In this document: piece after piece, positions 39,389-50,365 of the stretch | Numbering within the stretch: position 1 is the first letter of the stretch | Layout: each line of letters starts with the position of its first letter | Assembly (NCBI GenBank): GCA_963920765.1 | Contig: OY987247.1 | Coordinates: 10,450,471 to 10,514,470, forward strand | From: Ulota crispa | Lineage: Eukaryota; Streptophyta; Bryopsida; Orthotrichales; Orthotrichaceae | DNA: 64,000 nucleotides | Direction of reading: 5' to 3' | Notes under the pieces: generated by a model | What the model saw: the letters and a program-made list of their open reading frames with translations, nothing else | Databases searched by the model: none | Told to the model about the DNA's origin: nothing | Program-made: the position numbers and the translations under genes

Positions 39389-39776
39389 GGGAATTGATAT
39401 ATGCACACCGGAGGAGGGGTAAATTTTAGATATATACCATAGACAAGTTGAATTTGGAAAGTTTGAATTTGGATTTAGAGGCTTTGATTTTGATTTTGTC
39501 TAAAAACCACAAAAAAGGATACACTTGAACAACGCCCATTGGAAAAGTTTTTTTTTTTACAAACAAGGGTAAGAATAATAATTTGATCCCTATCTAAGCT
39601 TTTCCCACTAGACATTGTTCAATTGTAACCTCCTTTATGATTCTAGACTACAACAAGATCTCTAAATTCAAATCTGAATTCAAATCTTCCAAATTCAACT
39701 TGTTGATGGTAAATATCTAAAATTTACCCCCGCAATGTGCATGTATCAGACCCTGGGTGTGCATATATCAATTCCC
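39389..39776. mobile_element. MULE-like foldback element, copy 2 (intact ends)
   Basis: The ends GGGAATTGATATATGCACAC and GTGTGCATATATCAATTCCC are perfect inverts, and the arms pair through most of the 388 bp. The flanking 9-mers TTATTCCAC and TTATTTCAA agree at 7 of 9 positions, suggesting an eroded 9-bp target duplication. Confidence 0.85.
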
Positions 39777-40223
39777 TTATTTCAATAGTCATTGCATTTG
39801 CAAGCTATTAGTTTAGAGGATTGAGTGTACAATAATCATTCAATTTGACAGAAATTCACATTATTTTAACCTGATTTCTAAAACCAATGATTAAAAATAA
39901 GTCCACCACGAACAGGGAATCACTTCGACAAAAAACAGGGTACAACTCAAAGTCATCTTCAACGACTGTAAACCTCTTGAAAGAGGAAATCTATTATTTA
40001 AACAAATTACGAGAAATGAAAACACAGCATGACGAATACAAACTTGATTGCATTAGACATGCACGCTAACCACCTGGTCAATCCCTAGTTGTAAGATTTG
40101 ATAAAAAAGTAACTAAAATATCAATCGAAAGCACTCAACTACTACAAGCAATGACATTATATGATCAAAGAGAACCAAGATTAGGAAAAGAGCTCACATT
40201 AACGAATGACACTAATTGTGGAA

Positions 40224-43200
40224 CTAATCGTCATTTTTGACAAGGAAATCCCTCACTTCAGGATAAACATCGTCCTTTGCCTGCACAGTTCAAAGCTACA
40301 CGGAATTAGCGAGAGGGCGTAACAACTACGTTAAAATCAACCACAATTGAAACTAGAAAACTTATTCAAGCAAGCTTCTTGTAAGCAAATCTGCATCAGA
40401 TATCACAATGGACTACCTGCCTCAGGCTATCTTCATTTAATACCAACCTTATAATGACGCCAAAAAACGGATTGAAAATGTTTGCAGGTGTCAGAAAGAA
40501 TGACATACCGTCCGACCGCATAGAAGATCATAATGTGAATAGTGCCTTTCTTCATCTCCAAATTCTTTGTACGTCACGCCATTTGGAAACACCTTTCCGG
40601 TATCTATTGAGCATCACCAAATCACTTTTCAGACGCAAGGTAATCCAATTAGGAAGCTCAAAATTGAGAAAACAAAAAGTTCAATGATCTTCTTGAAGCC
40701 ATTTTAGAGATAATGCATGTAAATTTTCACCGTCTTACCAATAACAGCAGGAGGGGGACAGACAAGGTCACGGTCACCAGCAATCGCCATGACAGGAACC
40801 TCACAATCTTTGAGAAGTTCTTTATAAGAAACAGAGCCATCACGGTTTCTCAGACCTCCAATATCAAAGGCTGATTTCAACTGGTGTAATAACCCCATCG
40901 GAATAGTGCCTGTTACGAAAAATACAAGTAGCAAGTGCTTATAGGAAAGTGAAGAGGAACTATGATCCAAGACTTCACAATACGAAGAACATAAAGCCAC
41001 AAACATTAAGCACAGTGGAGTTTAAACTAAATATATGAGAGTGAAAGAGTAAACTTACAAAAGTTTGTAAGAACTAGTTTCTGAAGTAATTCCTCATCCA
41101 TCATTCCTTTAAATGAAACGTGGTAACCAATCCATGCGAGCGGACCTGCCTTTGTAATCAACGGAGTTACAGCCGTCATCATCACTCCTAATGGAACCAC
41201 TGGAATATTCAACATTTGAGCAGGGCTTGCCTGCATTGAAAATCAGAAATTAAGACAAACTTAGCGTGCAATCCCAGTCCAATTGGCTTGAAGGAAATAC
41301 AGAACAGAGCAGATCGCCACAAAAAGAGTTTTAATATTATCATAAAATCTCAAAAGAAATGCACCGAATTCAGTACAGGTTCGTTTCACTATATGCTACG
41401 CCAAAGAAAAAGACATAAGAAAACACAAGCGTGCCATCCTTGTAGAATGCAAGGTATGAAATACTTACAAATGGAACAAGAAGTTTCAGAGTACTATCCG
41501 ACACCCCATACTCTAATGAGGATGCCACTGTAACAGCTGCTTTCAGTCCATGCTCCGCTGATACCCCAAATTTTGTGTTAGAAACTATTAGAATTCATAC
41601 AACTATCTCAGATGGACGAAAAGTACATACTCCTGATTAAAAAACGAATTATGTTGCAGGTGTTCAGACAAGGCTAGATCTACTAAATTAATACACCAGT
41701 GCATTCTTACCCCGGGTGCCGAGCATAGCGTATAGAATAATGCCGCCCATTGAATGACCGAGGCCAAAGACCTTCCCGTCCGGACAATATGTGTGGCTCT
41801 TCATATACTCCATCTGTGCAAATCCAGGTCTGGTTAAAATCACAAAATTAACGTACCTGCATCCAAACAGAAGGGAAATAGACAGAAAATATTACCAAAA
41901 GACATGTGAACTTTAGCTTCACTTTAAATTCATACCGCTGCGGGTACATCCTCCTCGAGATAGTTGTCAAAGTCCCAGTCGTACTTTGAGACGATCTCAA
42001 TAACCTCCTGGACACTGCCAACTGTTGAATTCAGCCTTTCCTGCAAAAACATGGCAATTCTTGAGCATACAAGCATCAATTAACGCCGCAAAAGAAGTCA
42101 AATTCAGAGCAAGGTGGAACAAAGGTGAACTAAATTCTTTCAGAGGTAGATGATTACCTGCAAGTTCGACACGGTCGGTGAAAGGGACCGCTGACCCATC
42201 TCAAAAAGATTTCCTACATTTTTTGTTGCACTCGATAGCTGTTCTGTTACAGCTGAACTCGTTTTCTTTCCATCTAGAAAACTCTTCAAGAAATTTTGGA
42301 ACTCTCCAATACGTGTGTTCAGGTTCCCTCGTTCAAAAAGGGAGATAATCTGCGACAACCAGGTACACAAAAAGCTATGAAAACGACCACGTTCCTGTTC
42401 TAAGATCCAAGAATCAAAAATATATTGCTCTCTTTCAAGAAAAAAATCACAACTTATTCAATCAAAAACTGAAATAATTGAAGAAATCAATGCAAATCAG
42501 CGCAACTGTCAACTTGGTAACGACTAATATACTATGGTAACAGCACCAAGAGCTAACGTCATGCATGACTCACAATTCCGTCATTCCAGGTAACGTAAGT
42601 CATGAATAATATAGAGAGATCAGGGAACAAGCTGTACCTTCTTAACATGCTTTTGTGAAAGCAGAGAAGACTGATTCACCCGCACTAGACGCTTATATCT
42701 TTCTGTCATCCTACTCACAGTACTAGTCAGCCATGAACTTTTCGGTTCCTCTTTCTTTAATTGCTTCTCTTTCCCACTCTCAAGAGCTACTTCGGCTTTT
42801 TCAGCTGCATCTAAAGCCCTTGGTCCAATATTCTGGTCAGTAGCAGACGGTCTCTCATACTCCGGGGAAGAGATAGCACTTGAACCATTTGAACTGGATC
42901 TATCGGAGTCATTTGAAGCAGCAGTAGGACTAGCTGCTACTGGTTCATTATCCTTTTTCACATGCTTCTCTTCAATGTGTTTTTCCATGTGTGGAGTAGC
43001 TCTAGTAGCACCTTCGATGGCTGCCCCTACAACAGAGTCTTGAATTGCTCCACTCAGACCTCCATCACCTCCCCCGAGCTCAACAGCAGTAGGTTCACCC
43101 TCTCGCTTGCTCAGCCCTGCACCCCGGACTTCCAAAATCCATGTATCAAACCCTGCATCTGCTAAATATCGCGCCAACGAGACCTGTGTAAGAAAAACAC

Positions 43201-44891
43201 CATACCACACCACCAATCCTTTTTCCCTGAATTCAGATCCTAAAAGAGCCACAAAAGTCATGGAAAAAAAGACAAAAACACTACAGTTATAAAAACTTAG
43301 AATCTAAACTTGGAATTTAAAAACACAAATCTCAAGTAGGGTAGACATGCCATTGAACACACACTACACTTTGTTGCTCACTAACTGCACACTATCCGCG
43401 CAGCGTGATTACAAAAATAATCACACATTGTAAGAAGCTAGATCCCCTTCATGTGAACTACATCCGCGTAATCACCAATTCTAGAATTGCAAGTACCTTT
43501 ATTGTGGAATCGATAGTTGTTCTCACTAAACAAATGTGAACAACTATAAGACGTGTGGTGAAGCAATAGCTCGTTCAGTTTTTATTGCGGTAATGATTGA
43601 GGAATCGCTGTGCAAAGTTTCGAATCATTGAACATAACGTTGAATTTACCGATCTTTATGAAACTTTGGGAGTGCAGTCAATGGCATGTCTACAGCACCA
43701 TTCCAAACGGAATTGGAGTTGGTTTAGGACGACTTATAGAATCTGTTTGAAGTATAGGTAGTACAGAAAAACCTTCTATATATATAAAGATTGAAATGGA
43801 CTATAAGTTGATAGAATACTTACGTTCGGAGCGAGATCAAAGCAGTAGGCGTTTGTTGCAATGCCGGACAGCATCAATACTGGATGTTTTCGTTTAGTAG
43901 CCTGCAATAGGATAAAGAATACCAAAACCATTACATACGTGATCCCGTGAATTATGAATTAAGAGAAGGTTAAACACTGTCACATTTCAATGATCCACAC
44001 CCTTCCACTTTGAATAATTGCACAATAAATCAATAAATTGACTGAGAAAAATTAGGACTTACCGAATTTGGCTCTTCTTTACCAAGCACGATCTTACCAA
44101 TGAGCTTCATTCGGTTGTCTATCAATAAAAACATATAAAATAGAAAGGCGACATTCAAATTGGCTGATTATCCTAAAGGTTTAGGGTTTCTCACATCCTT
44201 AGGAATACCAAAACCATTAGATACGTAATCCCGTGAACTTTAAATCAAGAGAAGGTTAAACACTGTCACTTTCAACAATGATCCACACCCTTCCACTTTG
44301 CAGAATTACACAAGAAATCAATATACATTGAATGAAAAAAAATTAGGTCATACCGAATTTGGCTCTTCTTTACCAAACACGATCTTTCCAATGAGCTTCA
44401 TTCAGTGGTCTATCAGTAAAAAACACATAAAACAGAAAGACGACATTCAAATTGACTGATTATCGGATAGGGTTAGGGTTTCTCACATCCTTAGGAGGAA
44501 GGTAACGCCATAACGCAAGACGCCAGGACGTGCCAGGCACGGGCACGTAATGCAGTTCATCAGCCGTGCACATTTCAGGCTTCGTAGGCGAGTCCTCATC
44601 CCCCGTCTCCCCTGCCAACCCTACCTCCTCCTTCTCCATAGCCTCTCCCATTTCTCGCGATTTCTCCGCTTCTTGCAAGCTCGCATACGAACGAACCGAT
44701 ATCCATCCATTTCCACGACGCTTAACCGAACCAGAAGCGTTATAACTCCTCGCCAATCCCGTTCGAATGCTCGCGTTAGCTGTTTTCACAATCGCAAGCG
44801 GTCTCGCTGACTGACGAGCTCGAGTTTGAAGCAACACTCGCGAGCATGGATGCAGAATTCGAGAGCTCGGAAACGCAGATAAACGATACAT
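40224..44891 (-). CDS. organelle-targeted alpha/beta hydrolase of the UCP031088 type, eleven exons
   Basis: The exons are 44891-44487, 43901-43824, 43183-42638, 42349-42158, 42040-41936, 41813-41711, 41557-41469, 41230-41059, 40909-40739, 40603-40509 and 40280-40224. All are in phase, for about 670 residues. The N-terminus (MYRLSAFPSSRILHPCSRVL) looks like a mitochondrial or plastid presequence. The order of landmarks is that of Arabidopsis At1g15060/At1g73750. They run from KPEMCTADELHYVPVPGTSW and HPVLMLSGIATNAYCFDLAPN through GFDTWILEVRGAGLS and a long low-complexity Ser/Glu linker to the nucleophile elbow GLGHSMGG. PVMAIAGDRDLVCPP follows (candidate acid Asp), then RHYSHYDLL (candidate His). 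The catalytic triad Ser-Asp-His is therefore present. The substrate is not established. Intron 1 holds a tandem duplication. Confidence 0.92.
43917..44490. repeat. ~285-bp tandem duplication in hydrolase intron 1, copying the splice donor
   Basis: Two direct copies (about 43917-44206 and 44207-44490) share AATACCAAAACCATTA, AAGAGAAGGTTAAACACTGT, CGAATTTGGCTCTTCTTTAC and the terminal block TCTCACATCCTTAGGA. That last block spans the exon 1 end and its GTGAGA donor at 44487/44486. The inner junction near 44190-44206 is therefore a second donor-like copy. Confidence 0.85.
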
Positions 44892-45670
44892 CTCTGCTTC
44901 CTACTCACAAAATCAAATCAATATTTGAAAAACTCTCAAAACTTCGAAAAAGGTCGAGAATATCAATTGCTCTATCAATGTGTTAACTCCGTTTGCACAC
45001 AACGACTTTATAGTTTTACAATGCTTGATTTGAACACAAAAAAGCTCTCCTCGGCAACGGAATACTGAGAGTGAGCTTAGATAGTAAGATTCTGAGGTAA
45101 ATCTGATGAGACATGTTGAATTATTGCAAATTTTTGCGAGAAGGCAGTTGGTGTGAGGCGGGAGATGGGTTGTGATTGTTGAGAGAATCAGTTCTGCAAG
45201 TATGGAATTCTGCGGTGACGAATTGATAGAAAAGAGTCTGCTGAAGCAAGCGAGAGAGAAAGAGTTGGAGGAATCTTTGGTGGATACAGAGGTGCACTTT
45301 GGATGAAAAGGAGATGTTTTCATCCGTAGAGATGAGGCGACGTTCGTCGTGATCTGTGTTGCCGCCTGGGCAGGTTCGAGTGGTGCCAAGTGGCGGGTTC
45401 TAAGAGCATCGCAGCCTGTGGCTGGTATTTGATTTGGATGTAAGGTAGTCGCACCCATAAGCGTGGAAATAAGGATTTTGGAGTAGGTAAAACAATTGAT
45501 TAATTTTGAAAAAAAAATTCTGTAAGCTAGGAAGTGGAAACGAAATTATTGGCATCAGTTTCAAGGTTCCAATTGCAAGCATTTGTTCATAAAGATTTTT
45601 CAAAGTTCAAAATCATTGTAATTGTAGGAATCATGTGTAAGAGATGTCTAAAAACAAGGTTTGTTGATTC
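44892..45670. promoter_or_regulatory. upstream region of the hydrolase gene
   Basis: It likely holds the promoter and 5' leader. A 181-codon minus frame (44913-45458) has no domain and a skewed composition. I treat it as chance. Confidence 0.3.
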
Positions 45671-45674
45671 TTAA

Positions 45675-46024
45675 CCCCTAAACGTCCAGAAGGACATTTT
45701 TTGTCCTTTGCCTCTGAAAAAACATTATTTATGGCAAAAAAAAGCAAATTTTCATCTGATATTTCCCAAAAGTGATTGTAAACACATGCTCCATCAAGGA
45801 AGGTAAAAAACAACTTCATCAAATACACTCATATTTTTAAACAATCCAAATTGTGAGAAGACCCATACTGCCCTTCCTACAATTTTTGTGAGATTAGCTT
45901 GTACTGTTCACTTTTGCAGCTAGCTGGGCACTTGTTGCACCAATCATAGTTCCGAAATCCTTGTGAAACACTGTAAAAATCATTGTAGCGGGCTAGCCAC
46001 GAGGATGAGCCTGACGTTCAAGGG
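45675..46024. mobile_element. piggyBac-like MITE
   Basis: TTAA (45671-45674) then CCCCTAAACGTCCAGAAGG at the left; CTGACGTTCAAGGG then TTAA (46025-46028) at the right. It is 350 bp long and non-coding. Its left end is close to that of the copy at 59615. Confidence 0.75.
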
Positions 46025-46028
46025 TTAA

Positions 46029-49000
46029 ATAGTGAGATGGGTACTCAAAATTGCCATACTAGTCTCCACAACCATCACTTTGTCACTCATTACTATCACT
46101 TAAGTATCCTTAACCAGTTGCTTATTGTCAGTGACTCCCATGGGGACATGACGCCCATGGGTGCTCCTACCTTAACTTAACTTGGGGAGGTGAAATTTGC
46201 ATAATCCTTCCCAAGGATTTTTTTGGTTTTTTGACCAATGCTTGTGTGGCATTCTTTGAAAATGGTTTGTAGCTTGCAGGTTTCATCCTATTTTTGGTTG
46301 GAGTTGAAGGTGGCCCCTATGTATGAATTTTTCCAACATCATGGGATTTTTTTTGGGCAAAAAATGTTCATTGACGCTTTTTTGAAAGTATCCAAATAAC
46401 CCTTGGCATTACTTAATTATTGCATGGATTTGGATTAGACAATACCTCAAGTAAGTTTAAAGTGATGTTTCAATTTTTAATTTGACAAGAATTTTATGGA
46501 ACCCTAGATTGCAATGCACTTTTCATTATTACAATTTAACAATTTTTGAGAAAAATTCCCCTTTTTTTTCTATAGGCTTGAAGCTCATTTTTTTTAAAGG
46601 CAATTGGGCCTTAAATTGCCCAAAAACAACACTAATCCTACCTCTCTACCCGGCTAGCAAAATTAGCTCATAAATGCTAAGAAACTTAGCCCCTAGGTGC
46701 TAAAAATATCAATCCTTGAGTGCTAAAAAAGTTATTTGTGTACAAGAATATGTTTAAAATTTCTTGGTTTCATATTCATTTAGCAAAGTATTTGTAGGAT
46801 TTTGAAGCAGATTCAAGTGTGCACTAAATCACAAGTTTTATCAAGATCCAAAGGTGCAATTTCAATATTATAATCATCACAAGTATAGGCACCCGTTGGT
46901 CCAACGGAACCCAAAATACTTTCAAGCCCAATTATGCAAAACATTCCCCCCAAAAAAAGAAAAAAAAAACTTTTTATCTATGCACTCCAATTTCAAACTT
47001 TACCTAAAACATTTCTTTTTGTTTACAAAACATTCCCTTGCAATAAAGCATTTTTTGTTCTATACCCATAGTTTCTACACAATTTTTTTTACCCACATAT
47101 AAGTTATTCACAAAAAAAAATTATATGTTTTTGTTTTTTACTCATGTGATTTTGCTACATTTTTATTACTTACCGACGTATTTTTTACATATACAATATT
47201 TTACCCAAATATATTTTTCCCACATTAGATTCTACCTATGCAAATTTTTGCCTACGTTGGTTGTTACGCACAAATTTTTTACTCGCCTAGGTTTATTTAC
47301 CCATGTGATAGAGGATTGCCATAAAAATATTGCAAGATTGGTAAATTTTATTTTGTTGTGTAGATAGATTAAGTCAAAATTATCTAAGTGTAGTACTTGA
47401 ACTTTGTTTTGAGTAACTTAGTAGTAAATTTTGTAATGGAGGTACAAGACAATGCTACATTTGTGAGCATAAATTGGGGAGTTTGTGAGCAATGTGCCAA
47501 GATTTTGTGAGCCAAAAACCAATTTTTTTCAAAATCAATGGAAAAGCTTAAAAAATAACAATTTTTCAAGAGATGAATGTTTATAATGCACAATTATAAG
47601 GTCATATGTACACGTGTATAGGTGAAATTTAATATTTTGACAAAAAAAGTTAGGCTTAGATCTCACAATTCATGATCCTTGCTCATAATTTAGCATTCCT
47701 CTAGAGTTACATAGATTGAAATTGAATTGTATTCATTGTAATCCACAACCTTACAACCTATAAGGAGTACAAGTAGTTTGTCCTATTATCACTCTTGCCT
47801 TATTATCACTACTATGTTTTCATAAACCTATTATCTTTTAAGGATTTGCTTTAGATTTGGGCTTATTGGTATATTTGTAAGTGAGGTCTCAAAATTCTTT
47901 ACTTAATGGTGCAATTTTATTTTCCTATGACCAAAAGTTACTAAAAAAAACATGTTATCTATGAAGACCTCAATTGGACATGCAATGTGCAACCCAAATA
48001 CCTTAGTTATAACAATGTTAATTGTAAAATACCAAAACAATTGAACTTTATCAACTTAGCTAGCACTTATGGAAGACCACAAAGGCTAGGAAAAGGAAGC
48101 ATGAGGACCAAGATGAAAATGAAAAAACACAATCATGTATGACGGTTTGTAGCAACTTATAGAAATAAAAATCTCTAAAAAAGTGACAATAGGACATTTT
48201 CAAATTTGAGCCTAAAACTCACCCTACTTCATCAAACCTTGATAATTCACACATGCTTCATTCATTTAAGATTTTGAAACTTGATGCAAAACTTGGACCA
48301 GATTGTATATATATGATATCATAACCATGGCATTTGCTATAATGTAACTTTTGTAATTAATTTTGAACTAAGATGCAATGATGACTAGGCAAACTACATG
48401 TAATCAAATAACACACACAATTTGAAAATTCAATTCTTATCTCAAACATATAAATCCTTGTTTCCACTTGACCATGTGTAATAGTTTGAAAAATGATTGC
48501 GTTAAAATTAAACAAAAGCTCAAAATCTTTTTTGACAGTTGTACAACATTTTTGATTTTTTTAATTGTATTATCTCTCATTCTTTATTGACATTACAACC
48601 ACATATATCATGTGGCACATCGCTCATCATTCCAAACTATAAAAGAAGCGATTCTGAAGTTTATTTTATAAAACCAAAACATACACTATAAATTTACATG
48701 CTTTCACTCTAAAGTGCATGCACATCATACAATACTATTATGCAAAGGTAAGGCGTACTCCAATCTGTGAAGCATGGTGATGTCTCTTATTAGAAAAAAA
48801 CACACTATCCATAAATGAAGAATTTTGAACATTAGCAAATGTCTCCACATTAAAAACAAAGAGTTGGGTAGATTTTGGAGGTTTGATGTATAAATTGGGT
48901 CAAACTTGTTAATTGTCTTGATATTAGGTGTACTTACTTTATGTGCAAATTATGCACTTTGAGAAGGCTGAAATGTTGAATAATAGTGCATAATGCTAGA

Positions 49001-49229
49001 TTATATTGTGCATTTGCAAGATTGTAGCTAACAACAACAATCATAGGAAAAGGACATTGATGATTGCTATAGTCAAGACAAGAAAATTACCACTCTAAAT
49101 CTTGTGTTGCAAAGAGAAAAGATCCTCTATTCTCATGATGCTTTTGTTGTTGATTTCTTGTTGTTTTCCTTATTTTTTCACACTAGAAAGCATGTATTTG
49201 CATTCTTCTAGTGCATAAAAACATTCAAA
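46029..49229. other. AT-rich repeat-laden intergenic region
   Basis: No gene is supported. A low-complexity tract of TTTTACCCAC/TTTTACTCAT-like phrases lies at about 47040-47310. The open frames there are products of that composition. Confidence 0.4.
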
Positions 49230-49545
49230 ATTCTAGGTGCACAATTTTTTTTTTGAATCTCTAAGCTTATGTGCACACAAAACTTTTTTGATTCTCTAAG
49301 CTTACGTGTACAAAACTTTTTTGGATTTCTAAGTGCACAAAACTTTGGATTTCTAAGTGTACAAAACTTTTGGGATGTCTAGGTGTACAAAACTTTCGGG
49401 ATGTCTAGGTGTACAAAACTTTCGGGATGTCTAAGTGTACAAAACTTTCGGAATGTCTAAGTGTACAAAACTTTCGAGATGTCTAAGTATACAAAACGTT
49501 TGGGATATCTAAGTGTACAGAACTTTCAGGATGTCTAAGTTTTGA
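49230..49545. repeat. 27-bp minisatellite, about eleven copies
   Basis: The tandem unit is GTGTACAAAACTTTCGGGAT plus GTCTAAG. The copies from 49360 to 49540 are nearly identical; those to the left are older and carry TTTTTTGGATTTCT instead. It ends about 100 bp before the tRNA-Pro gene. Confidence 0.9.
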
Positions 49546-49647
49546 ACACGTGGACGACATCTCTTTTATACACACGGTACATAAACACGTTTCTAAAAAC
49601 TACCTCATCCCTATGATGGATATAATTTGGTAAGAATTAATTATAGG

Positions 49648-49719
49648 GGGGCATCGGGAGAATCGAACTCCCGACCTCTTGCACCCTAAGCAAGAATCAT
49701 ACCACTAGACCAGATGCCC
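49648..49719 (-). tRNA. trnP-AGG: tRNA-Pro (anticodon AGG)
   Basis: The 72-nt gene reads from GGGCATC at 49719 to GATGCCC plus a C discriminator at 49648. All arms pair: acceptor GGGCATC/GATGCCC, anticodon stem CTTGC/GCAAG around loop TTAGGGT (AGG), and T-arm CGGGAGTTCGATTCTCCCG. The A box (TGGTCTAGTGGTA) and B box are intact and there is no intron. TATAAAG lies about 35 nt upstream. No T4 terminator follows directly; the first T5 run is about 50 nt downstream (plus-strand AAAAA near 49597). Confidence 0.97.
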
Positions 49720-50230
49720 AAGCATGATGAATTCTTTACGCCATCACTTTATACTCAGATTAAATGTACTAAGCAATCTTGCAATTTCGAGGTGACACCG
49801 AACTTCTACTTTACTTGTATCACTGGATCAAAGACTCAAAGTCATTGACCCGACATTTCTACAGATTCTCTACAAAATAAAGTAGGAGAATTTAACGAAT
49901 CTAAGTTCAATATTCAAAATTTGTTCCTCACTGGTCGTTTTCATCACTTTTCTATTAAACCCTAACTTAACTGATGACAAGGCAGAGGTTTGCAGATGCC
50001 ATGACCTCTCCTCAAATGAAGTCCAAGCTGCATTCTTCATGGACCTGATTAGCCCGTGTACCCGCAAAGGTTTTCCCAGTTCATTCTTTTTTCCAGTTTT
50101 ACAACTAAATTTACAATAGTACCAATAGTTGAGTGTCTGCTTTTTTAAACTGGGTTTCTCACATTCCAGTGCAATTGAATTGCCCAGTGTTACATGTGCA
50201 GTTAGGATTCAGTGTTTCAGTATATCAGGA
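49720..50230. other. intergenic region between tRNA-Pro and the DTW gene
   Basis: No further gene is seen. It contains the upstream side of both divergent genes. Confidence 0.4.
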
Positions 50231-50315
50231 CTTTAGGGTTTCAGGGCTTAGGGTTTTAGGGTTTTAGGGTTTCAGGATTTTAGCGTTTTAGGGGTTTAGG
50301 GTTGCAAGGATATTG
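50231..50315. promoter_or_regulatory. telo-box cluster upstream of the DTW gene
   Basis: There are at least four exact AGGGTTT motifs and several near-copies (TTAGGGTTT is the inverse of the telo box AAACCCTAA), ending 50 bp before the start codon. In plants such boxes are common in promoters and leaders of ribosome and translation genes, which fits a tRNA-modifying enzyme. Confidence 0.65.
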
Positions 50316-50365
50316 GGAGTTTGTGATGGAGTGAGATTCAGAGAATAGTTAGGAGCGGTGGATTG

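Noticed and set aside
44070-44120. Extra 56-nt exon candidate in hydrolase intron 1, with AG and GTAAGT edges
   Set aside because: It would shift the frame between exons 1 and 2, which already join in phase, and it lies in the duplicated intron unit.
44913-45458. 181-codon minus frame just upstream of the alpha/beta hydrolase
   Set aside because: No domain, Ser/Thr/Leu/Cys-heavy chance composition, and it sits where the promoter and leader should be.
46854-47367. Open frames of about 80 codons rich in Phe, Tyr and His
   Set aside because: They arise from the low-complexity TTTTACCCAC-type repeat, not from selection on protein.
49230-49545. CRISPR-like array
   Set aside because: The 27-bp units are head-to-tail with no unique spacers, so this is a minisatellite in a plant genome.
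50231-50315. True interstitial telomere
   Set aside because: The repeats are short, irregular and directly upstream of a start codon. A telo-box promoter cluster is the simpler reading.
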